Shown here: in pieces, positions 5,771 through 11,830 of the stretch | Layout of the letters: each line of letters starts with the position of its first letter | Numbering within the stretch: the stretch's first letter is position 1 | Assembly: GCA_002404095.1 (NCBI GenBank) | Contig: DHJA01000069.1 | Span: 1-17,463 of the forward strand | Direction of reading: 5' to 3' | DNA: 17,463 bases | Source of the DNA: Planctomycetaceae bacterium UBA4732 | GTDB taxonomy: Bacteria > Planctomycetota > Planctomycetia > Gemmatales > Gemmataceae | Made by a program: the position numbers and the translations under genes | The notes under the pieces: model-generated | Database searches by the model: none | Told to the model about the DNA's origin: nothing | The model's input: only the letters and a program-made list of their open reading frames with translations

Positions 5771-8700
5771 TTACTTTATGACTACTTCCAACCGCTCCCC
5801 CTCCGAAAGCGAAGTCGGTTTGCTCAGCGCGATCCGCACCCGCTCGCCCTCCACCGTATGTTCAGCTTCCATCAACTGATCGCCGACTTTCACGCTCACT
5901 TTTGTCGGCTTCATTCCCTCCGCCACGGCGAACGCCAGCGTCGCCAGCCGGAGTTTGCCCCATTTGACCTCCACCATTTGTCGCTGCGTCCGGCCGTCGC
6001 GCTTCTGCGCGATTGTCCCCCAGCCTTCGGCCGACGTGAAGGCGCCGCGGAAGTCGTCCGGCCTTATCCGTGGCGCAAAGCCGAGATGGCCCTTCGGGCC
6101 GTGATACGCAAAACCGCAAGCGGCCAGGTAGACGCCGTAACTCGCCATCGACCGGGCGTAATGGTCGCCGCATTCGACCTCGTTCCACGGGTTGCGCCGA
6201 GTCGCGTGGTAGCGCTCGTGCAGCGACCGGCAGACCGCCAAGCCTTCCGTTAGCAGACCCTCCCAGATCATGTGGCCGGCCGCCTGGTACTCGAAGCCGT
6301 CCATGCACTCGTTGAAATAGCCCGCGAAACCAGCGTACACCTTGCCCGCCGTCCCCTCGCGGCCGCCCTTCGGCCACGTACACATGATGAGGCCGCCCTC
6401 GCCCGGCATCGCGTACCAGCGGCCGTTGGGGTAAACGCGGCGATACGGCCCCACGTCCGGCGTCCAGTTGTATTTCCACAGCGATTTCAACGCCAGCCGC
6501 GAGCGCTCTTCGGGCAGAATACGGCCGAGACCGATCTGGAACGCCCAGCTTTGACCGAAGATCTGATCGACGAAACAGCCATCGCCGACTTTCAGGGCTT
6601 CGGGATGTTTCGGGTCCGGTTTGTGGTAAAAATACTCGCCGTTCCATAGATCGGCCGTCACCTTGGCGCTGCCGCTGTCGAAAATCGGCCGTACCTTCTT
6701 GGCGAACACTTCGTCGCCCATTTCGCGCGCCATCTCCTCCGCCGCCCGCAACGCAGCCAGATAAAGCGACGACATCGCCGAATTGGGACCGTAATAGGCG
6801 GTATCCAGCGTGTTCGGCTGACCGTCCTTCAATACGCCGTCATGGTCGGCGTCGTGACTCATCAGGTATTCCATCGCCTTTTTGATTTTCGTCCAATTGC
6901 GCTTGAGAAAGGCGTCGTCCGGCGACATCTGATGTTCGCGGTAGCAACGGAGGACGACGCCGGCCTGGCCGTCGGTGGCGTACTGGTCCGGGTTCGTGGC
7001 GCCGCGGAAGCGGACCAGGCCGGACGCCTCCCAACCGGGGCCAAAGTCCTGCATCTCGCGGGCGGATCGCTCCAGGTCCGGGAATAGACGCGCCGGCGCG
7101 TGGGCGTAATGCCAGACGTGCGTACAGGTGCCGACGCAACAGCCGACGCCTTCCCAGCCGTAGAATCGGCCGTCGGCGAAGCGGTGACAAGTCGATGTCG
7201 CTAAAATGGAGGTATTGAGGAAAAGCCGGTCCAGCAGCCAATACGGCAGCGTCGAATCGTACCACGTATCGCGCCACAGCCGCGTCTGCGTTGCAAGCCG
7301 ATCGATATGGACGGCGACGTATTCGGCAACGGCCGCGGCGTCGGCGAACCGTGTGGCGTACCACCGGCCGACCGGCTTGCTGAAACCCTCCAGCGACAGA
7401 TTGGGGAAATGCCACGCCACGACGAAAGTGACGGTCGCTTCCTTGCCCGGCGCCAGTTTCCACTGCCGCTTCAGACTGCCGCGTAATCGGCCGTCAAGCG
7501 GCGCCGTCGCCTCACCCTCCGCCGCCGCGGTTATGTCGCCCTCTTGCCGGCCAAGCATCGCCAGACCCATCGTGCCAAAGTCAGCTTGTTCGGTCAGGAC
7601 GCCGCCGCGCGGGATGTCACGGAACTCGATCTGGTCGATGTTGACGTGACCCCACGGGCCGGTCGCGGCGTCCACGATTTCGATGCGAGCCGTCTTGTCG
7701 GCCAACTCGCGCACGTCCCAATTGTGCCATTTCAGCTCTTCGTTGTCCCTTCCTGTGGCGGTGCGGACGATCTTGCCGTCGATCAGCAGATTGATGCACG
7801 CCTTGGCGGGTTTATTGCCGCCGCCGATCAGGAAGCTGATGAAACGCCGGTCGATCTTGAATTCCGGCGACGTGAGCGTACCGGCCATATCGTCGCCGCC
7901 GACAAAGCTATTGACTAGTTTTTCGCCTTGATAGCCAGACACCTTTTGCTGTCCCGGCAGCGTACCGCGCACCGGCCCTTTGCCGAACGCTTCGCCCGTG
8001 ACCTTCCACTCGCCATAGTCCTTGCCCTCGAAGTCGGCGAAGACAACGGGCGGCTTGCCCTCCTTCTCGGCCGCGGTTGCCTCGGCCGCGCATTCGAGAA
8101 ACAGATGCGATTTCGCCTCGTGAACGCGGTTGCGGCGCCGACCGCCAACGACGGCGCCGCGTCCGCCGACGGCGTTCTGAAGCCAGCCGGCCAACTGCAC
8201 ATCGACCGTCTCCTTGCCCGTATTCTTGAGGGTGAAGTGCATCACCGTGGCGGGCAGGCTGGAATCCGCCGTATTGAGAGGGATAAAAGGCGAGAACGCC
8301 TCAAGCGTCACCTGGACCGGAAAGCCGGCCGCGTTATATTCGACCGTGCCGATAGGATATTCGCCGCGAAAAGTGACTTCGGGAAAGCCGATCCGATCAA
8401 GTGTGCGCTCCGTGGCCTTGCCGTCCACCTCGGCGCGGATGGCGAAGCCCTGATCGAGCGGCGACTCTGGCTTGGGCGGATGGGCGTAATGGGCGTCGCC
8501 GGTGCCGATGACCTGATTAAAAATGTCCCAATGCCACAACTTGCCGTCGCCGCCGAGATAAAGCTGGCCGGCACAAAGGCCGCCGACCGGCATCCCGATC
8601 AGCGTCGTCTCGGCGCCGTGATAGACCTCCGGCGCCCCACGAGCGGTCAGGGCGCGTACCCACTCAGGCGACAGCTTCTTGTCGAGGGGGACGAGCTTGT

Positions 8701-8821
8701 CGGCTTCGTCCGCCGCGAACGGGCCGGCTGTGAAACCTGGATCGACGACGAGGGAAAGAGTGCCGACGCCGAGCAGTTGGAGGAAGTCGCGGCGATGGGG
8801 AGTGGATTGGTTGCCGTTCAT
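5771..8821 (-). CDS. GH116-type glycosidase (beta-glucosidase/glucosylceramidase family), Tat-exported
   Basis: 1016 aa. The N-terminus has a twin-arginine signal (HRRDFLQLLGVGTLSLVV), so export of the folded enzyme is expected. The GH116 N-terminal beta-sandwich starts with GMPVGGLCAGQLYLGGDGKLWHWD in short blocks (about 76-99) and resumes after residue 405. The (alpha/alpha)6 catalytic domain covers about 515-915. By alignment from memory with human GBA2, Glu557 (GRFYGWEG) fits the nucleophile and Asp673 (NTLDTAYYGPNSAMSS) the acid/base; CCVGTCTHVWHY follows the nucleophile. Residues about 255-402 (FADFEGKDYGEW to VNIDQIEFRD) look like an inserted module of the kind attached to GH32 and other glycosidases. 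The C-terminal beta domain ends LEVVIK. It probably removes beta-linked glucose or xylose from glycans or glycolipids; the substrate is not determinable. Convergent with the upstream secreted protein. Confidence 0.87.
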   Translation of the reverse strand: MNGNQSTPHRRDFLQLLGVGTLSLVVDPGFTAGPFAADEADKLVPLDKKLSPEWVRALTARGAPEVYHGAETTLIGMPVGGLCAGQLYLGGDGKLWHWDIFNQVIGTGDAHYAHPPKPESPLDQGFAIRAEVDGKATERTLDRIGFPEVTFRGEYPIGTVEYNAAGFPVQVTLEAFSPFIPLNTADSSLPATVMHFTLKNTGKETVDVQLAGWLQNAVGGRGAVVGGRRRNRVHEAKSHLFLECAAEATAAEKEGKPPVVFADFEGKDYGEWKVTGEAFGKGPVRGTLPGQQKVSGYQGEKLVNSFVGGDDMAGTLTSPEFKIDRRFISFLIGGGNKPAKACINLLIDGKIVRTATGRDNEELKWHNWDVRELADKTARIEIVDAATGPWGHVNIDQIEFRDIPRGGVLTEQADFGTMGLAMLGRQEGDITAAAEGEATAPLDGRLRGSLKRQWKLAPGKEATVTFVVAWHFPNLSLEGFSKPVGRWYATRFADAAAVAEYVAVHIDRLATQTRLWRDTWYDSTLPYWLLDRLFLNTSILATSTCHRFADGRFYGWEGVGCCVGTCTHVWHYAHAPARLFPDLERSAREMQDFGPGWEASGLVRFRGATNPDQYATDGQAGVVLRCYREHQMSPDDAFLKRNWTKIKKAMEYLMSHDADHDGVLKDGQPNTLDTAYYGPNSAMSSLYLAALRAAEEMAREMGDEVFAKKVRPIFDSGSAKVTADLWNGEYFYHKPDPKHPEALKVGDGCFVDQIFGQSWAFQIGLGRILPEERSRLALKSLWKYNWTPDVGPYRRVYPNGRWYAMPGEGGLIMCTWPKGGREGTAGKVYAGFAGYFNECMDGFEYQAAGHMIWEGLLTEGLAVCRSLHERYHATRRNPWNEVECGDHYARSMASYGVYLAACGFAYHGPKGHLGFAPRIRPDDFRGAFTSAEGWGTIAQKRDGRTQRQMVEVKWGKLRLATLAFAVAEGMKPTKVSVKVGDQLMEAEHTVEGERVRIALSKPTSLSEGERLEVVIK

Positions 8822-8953
8822 GAGTGCGCCTTTACCGGCCGTCTGAGGAATGGTTAGATGTTGTTCGGATTGAATCGGATGGAAAGGGGCAGGTCAAGGT
8901 TTTCTATGGGGCGGGACGCTTCTCTTCGGCCGCCCGCCGGAAGTCGCCCGCCA

Positions 8954-9034
8954 AAGGGGGGTTGGCGGGTGAGGGGTTGGCGGGCCGATGTCGTGAACGG
9001 CAAAGGACTTCGGGACCGCCCGCCAACCCGCCAA
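8954..9034. repeat. GC-rich direct and inverted repeats upstream of the GH116 gene
   Basis: TTGGCGGG occurs at about 8962-8969 and 8977-8984. GGTTGGCGGGC (8975-8985) is the exact reverse complement of GCCCGCCAACC (9018-9028), followed by another CCGCCAA. A stem of 11 bp with a loop of about 32 nt can form. The region lies between divergent genes, so its role (regulation or dispersed repeat) is open. Confidence 0.6.
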
Positions 9035-9057
9035 GCCGTTTTGCCGCCCACTCTTGC

Positions 9058-9086
9058 TTGCCGTGTTTCCGCTGCCAGCGTAGCAT
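9058..9086 (+). promoter_or_regulatory. Possible promoter of the DUF6978/DUF1828-like cluster
   Basis: TTGCCG (9058-9063), a 17-nt spacer and TAGCAT (9081-9086) lie 21 nt before the ATG at 9108 and 51 nt before the alternative GTG at 9138. Consensus match is moderate. Confidence 0.3.
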
Positions 9087-9107
9087 GGGTCTGGTGAGAT
9101 TGGTATC

Positions 9108-9473
9108 ATGGAGAGGAGTTCCCGCGAGGGTTGTCCGGTGGACAGGGACGAGTTTGAAATGCTGCGCGATTTGCCAGACAAGGAAATCGCGGATGATATC
9201 GTGTACCGCACAGACAAGAACTTGCCGTTCGGAGTGTTCCGGACGGATCAAGTGAAAGTTGATAATTCTCTCGATTATCCCGTCGTCGTTGAAGGGCATT
9301 ACACCCAAGTGACGGGGGCGGTTGTGTTCAATTTCTTTCTGGAGGGGACAGGACCGATCTGCCGATTCGAGGTGAATAGCACGATTCATGGCGATGCGGG
9401 ACGTACACACACACCATCTGAGGACGCCTCGCTGCCCGCTCCAGAACCTTCCGTATGCGACCGCGCGGCCTGA
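9108..9473 (+). CDS. DUF6978-like protein, frameshifted near its C-terminus
   Basis: A 121-aa open frame from ATG 9108. A GTG at 9138 (MDRDEFEMLRDLPDKEI) with GAGGG about 7 nt upstream is at least as good a start. The N-terminal body (RTDKNLPFGVFRTDQVKVDN, VVVEGHYTQVTGAVVFNFF, ICRFEVNSTIHGDAGRTH) resembles small proteins of the DUF6978 type, but this name is from memory. The last part (TPSEDASLPAPEP) reads as out-of-frame sequence. In the +1 frame from the (AC)5 run at 9405-9414 the protein continues as HHLRTPRCPLQNLPYATARP and MEGLGPKELWELICQ to a TGA one nucleotide before the next gene's ATG. The gene was therefore probably 9108-9567. Function unknown; the tight coupling suggests it works with the DUF1828-like protein. 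Confidence 0.6.
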   Translation: MERSSREGCPVDRDEFEMLRDLPDKEIADDIVYRTDKNLPFGVFRTDQVKVDNSLDYPVVVEGHYTQVTGAVVFNFFLEGTGPICRFEVNSTIHGDAGRTHTPSEDASLPAPEPSVCDRAA

Positions 9474-9567
9474 CATGGAGGGACTCGGCCCCAAAGAACT
9501 TTGGGAGCTGATTTGCCAGCGCACGAAGATCGTTTTCACGGGTCGCTTTGAGTTTTCCGGAGGGTGA
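9415..9567 (+). pseudogene. Displaced C-terminal part of the frameshifted DUF6978-like gene
   Basis: In the frame of codons starting at 9415 the sequence reads HLRTPRCPLQNLPYATARPD, MEGLGPKELWELICQRTK and IVFTGRFEFSGG, then TGA at 9565-9567, with one base before the next ATG (9569). Adding one AC unit to the run at 9405-9414 joins it to the upstream frame. An internal ATG (9475) could start only a 30-aa peptide. The evidence is the coding character, the correct end point and the simple repair. Confidence 0.65.
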
Positions 9568-9568
9568 C

Positions 9569-10381
9569 ATGCCGTTCGATTGCGAGCGCCTGAAAGCCCT
9601 ACTGACCGGCCTTTCCCTAGTCAAGGATTGCCAACGACTAAAGGACGGCACGATAAGGATGGCGACAAACCTCCGCTATCCTAACGGGTCGTTCGTAGAC
9701 ATTTTCGTTCACGCTCAGGGAGATCTGGGCAACGCTGGTCCTGGACTTTTCAAAGGCCATGTCTTGAGCGATATGGGGCAGACCGCCCTATACCTGCTTC
9801 AGTTGGGCATGGAGGTTTGGGCCACCGAGAAACGTAAGCTGGCCGTGGAGGACGTCTGCAAGATACTCGGAGTCGAGAGCAAGCGGAGTCAACTACAGGT
9901 CAAATTGATTTCGGACGAAGAAGGGCAGGTGGCCGACGCCTTTCTGCGCTTGGCCCAAGCATGTATCCGCATTGCCGACCTATCGTACATGCAGAGATTC
10001 GCGGCGCCGGGAATGTTCAAAGAGGAGGTGGCGGAGTTTCTGACGGAGGCTCACTTCCGATTTGAACCAGACATCGTCTTGGCAGGAAAGTACGATACCG
10101 ATGTACCCGTCGATTTCCGGGTCAAGAGCCGCAAGACCTCCCTGCTTCGGCTCATCTCGGGAAAGACGACAAGTGCAACGCATGTCACGGCGAATGAGGT
10201 ATTCCGCTGCTGGCACGACCTATCCGGTTTTCAAAAGGCCAACCGATTCATCACATTGGTGGACGCTCGAGATCGGATGGGATTGGTGCGCGGCGACGAC
10301 GCCGCTCGTCTCGCGGAAATGTCGGAAATCGTTTTTTTCCCTACGCAAGAGCGCCAGTTGGCGAGCCTCCTCGCCGCTTGA
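9569..10381 (+). CDS. DUF1828/DUF1829-like protein
   Basis: 270 aa from ATG 9569, chosen for GGAGG (9559-9563) 5 nt upstream; an earlier in-frame TTG lacks this. The first about 95 residues show the DUF1828 pattern: DGTIRMATNLRYPNGSFVDIFV, then GHVLSDMGQTALYL. A helical middle (EEGQVADAFLRLAQACIRIADL) leads into a second domain of DUF1829 type (FRFEPDIVLAGKYDTDVPVD, then HDLSGFQKANRFITLVDARD). Family names are assigned from remembered consensus. Such proteins are found in phages, plasmids and accessory islands and have no established activity. It starts one nucleotide after the stop of the upstream frameshifted gene, indicating translational coupling, and a 76-aa gene follows after 39 nt. Confidence 0.75.
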   Translation: MPFDCERLKALLTGLSLVKDCQRLKDGTIRMATNLRYPNGSFVDIFVHAQGDLGNAGPGLFKGHVLSDMGQTALYLLQLGMEVWATEKRKLAVEDVCKILGVESKRSQLQVKLISDEEGQVADAFLRLAQACIRIADLSYMQRFAAPGMFKEEVAEFLTEAHFRFEPDIVLAGKYDTDVPVDFRVKSRKTSLLRLISGKTTSATHVTANEVFRCWHDLSGFQKANRFITLVDARDRMGLVRGDDAARLAEMSEIVFFPTQERQLASLLAA

Positions 10382-10420
10382 ATAGATCCAGATGTTCCGC
10401 CTGATTGGGAGGGTTGTGCC

Positions 10421-10651
10421 ATGCCGGTTCCCGGCCTTTCGCTGAAGGCTGTCAAGGCGGCCGCGGTTCGCCAGTTCGGAGATGTGGATGGGGTCGTCGG
10501 GTTCGGAATCGGCGACCGCGCTCTCCGCATTTACGTGCGCAATGCGGCCGTGCGGGATCGGCTGCCCACGGAGTTCCAGGGGGCGCCCGTGGAGGTCGTT
10601 GTCACGGGAGACGTCCACGCCTCCGCCTCGCCGGGAAGCCAGCTTCCTTGA
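10421..10651 (+). CDS. 76-aa hypothetical protein
   Basis: Starts at ATG 10421 with GGGAGGG (10407-10413) 7 nt upstream. It begins PVPGLSLKAVKAAAVRQFGDVDGVVGFGIG and continues RALRIYVRNAAVRDRL and GAPVEVVVTGDVHA in short blocks. The order helix, VxGxGIG turn, beta strand (IYV) and beta strand (VEVVVTG) resembles the small N-terminal domain in front of some inactive-protease-like bacterial proteins; here it stands alone. No catalytic residues were seen. It follows the DUF1828-like gene on the same strand, 39 nt away, so it is probably the last gene of that cluster. Family assignment uncertain. Confidence 0.6.
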   Translation: MPVPGLSLKAVKAAAVRQFGDVDGVVGFGIGDRALRIYVRNAAVRDRLPTEFQGAPVEVVVTGDVHASASPGSQLP

Positions 10652-10684
10652 CGGCTCCGCGTCTACTTGACTCGCACACAATCC

Positions 10685-10728
10685 TCGGTAACAAACGATC
10701 CCGCATCCTCCACGCACGGCGGCGACCC
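10685..10728. repeat. 44-bp direct repeat, copy A (distal copy)
   Basis: Matches 11853-11896 at 42 of 44 positions (differences at 10705 and 10724). On the minus strand it encodes PPCVEDAGSFVTEDCVRVK and a stop, the same tail as the end of the MmeI-like enzyme (PPCVEDAGSFVTDDCIRAQ). It lies just beyond the stop of the DUF6414-like gene, in the same reading frame as that gene. The third-position nature of the 10705 change suggests it was once coding. Confidence 0.85.
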
Positions 10729-10743
10729 GGCGTGAAGGGACCG

Positions 10744-11520
10744 TCATACCTTGCGAAACAGCACGATCGGCGTGACGCGGACGGCGTCTTTGGGGAAAAG
10801 CATTTCGCTCAAGGCCGCTGCCGCTTTTTGCGCCGCCCCGAATAGCTGTTGGCCGGTGATGGCGAATGTCGTCGAAGGTATTTCCTTGACGCCAACGAGC
10901 AGCACGTCCGACAGGCCGGCCGTCCCGTGCTTAAAATAGTACGTCGAGATGGGTTCCTCCATGCCGTCGTCTTTGATCGTCCCACACAACAAGCGTCCGG
11001 AAGTAGACCGCAGCAGGAATGCGGAGGGTATTGTCACAGCCTTCAGGAAGGAGAGGGTGATGGTTAGGTTATTGACCATTTCGGTGTTCCGCTGATGCTT
11101 TGGCTTCTTGGTTTCGGCGGTCAGCATCACATCGAACGTCATGGCGGCCATGTCCATCATGGCTTTGTCCAAGAAAATGAGAGAACCCTGCGCCAGCACC
11201 AATGCACCGTGAGGGGCAGCCTCGACGTCCTTGTTGAGCCGGCCGGCCTTGCTGAGGGCGGCCAGCACGTTGGCGGCTACCATGTCGTGCGCATCGAAGA
11301 CTTGCTTGAGGCCGGACCCGGTTTCCTTGGTCAACTTCCCCTCTAATCCGAGGACGGGGACGGTCAACTTGCCGGTCCGGTCTCCACTCTCGCGCTCCGC
11401 TTCGGACTTCTCGAATGACGTCAGCCGTCCGCCGAACACTTGGGCATAATAGGAAGCGATTCTGCTCGTGTCTCGATAGAGAAAGTCATAGATCACGTCT
11501 GTATCTACGTCCTGGTCCAC
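10744..11520 (-). CDS. DUF6414-like protein
   Basis: 258 aa from GTG 11518-11520, supported by AGGAGAGG about 7 nt upstream on the minus strand. The first residues (IYDFLYRDTSRIASYYAQVF, then GGRLTSFEKSEAE) resemble DUF6414, a family of unknown function whose members begin with a similar tyrosine-rich motif; the name is from memory. A middle segment (AHGALVLAQGSL-type strands, MMDMAAMTFDVML) and a later part (GRLLCGTIKDD, STYYFKHG, SDVLLVGVKEI) suggest alternating strands and helices in a soluble protein. The gene overlaps the upstream 69-aa gene by 35 nt, so the two are one unit. The pair lies between two copies of a 44-bp repeat. Function unknown. Confidence 0.7.
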   Translation of the reverse strand: MDQDVDTDVIYDFLYRDTSRIASYYAQVFGGRLTSFEKSEAERESGDRTGKLTVPVLGLEGKLTKETGSGLKQVFDAHDMVAANVLAALSKAGRLNKDVEAAPHGALVLAQGSLIFLDKAMMDMAAMTFDVMLTAETKKPKHQRNTEMVNNLTITLSFLKAVTIPSAFLLRSTSGRLLCGTIKDDGMEEPISTYYFKHGTAGLSDVLLVGVKEIPSTTFAITGQQLFGAAQKAAAALSEMLFPKDAVRVTPIVLFRKV

Positions 11521-11695
11521 GGCTGATCCTCTCCTTGGCCTCGCGGTGCTTCTGGTCGAGCTCGTTCAATCCCTCGGTGAGATGGCCGAACTGATCGCGG
11601 AAGAATTGGAACGCGCGGTCGATGACACCGCCTACCTGTTCATTCAACCCTTCATCGCTTTTCGGCCCAGTCGCGTTGTCTTGATTCTTAGTCAT
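11486..11695 (-). CDS. 69-aa coiled-coil-like protein
   Basis: Starts at ATG 11693-11695 with GAGG 8-10 nt upstream on the minus strand. The first 20 residues are polar and probably disordered (TKNQDNATGPKSDEG), followed by one long amphipathic helix (VIDRAFQFFRDQFGHLTEGL, then NELDQKHREAKERI) with heptad-like spacing, and a basic end (GRRYRRDL). No signal or membrane segment. Its 3' end overlaps the start of the DUF6414-like gene by 35 nt, implying coupled translation. A small helical protein before a larger one would suit a partner or antitoxin-like role, but this is inference. Confidence 0.6.
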   Translation of the reverse strand: MTKNQDNATGPKSDEGLNEQVGGVIDRAFQFFRDQFGHLTEGLNELDQKHREAKERISRGPGRRYRRDL

Positions 11696-11830
11696 TGGTC
11701 ATGTCCTCGCTGGCGTCGGACAACACCGGGATGATTATCGGCACCCGGCCGCCAGTCGTCAATGCAAAAATGCTGCCATTTGGCCCTCCGCCCTTTGCAA
11801 CTATACCACGATCCCCGCGAGGTTGCTTAT

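Noticed and set aside
7928..8857. 309-codon open frame on the plus strand opposite the GH116 gene
   Set aside because: Antisense to well-conserved GH116 sequence, with no family motif or ribosome site.
10652..10743. Small gene in the gap before the DUF6414-like gene
   Set aside because: The coding appearance comes from the repeated tail of the restriction enzyme; there is no start codon with a ribosome site.
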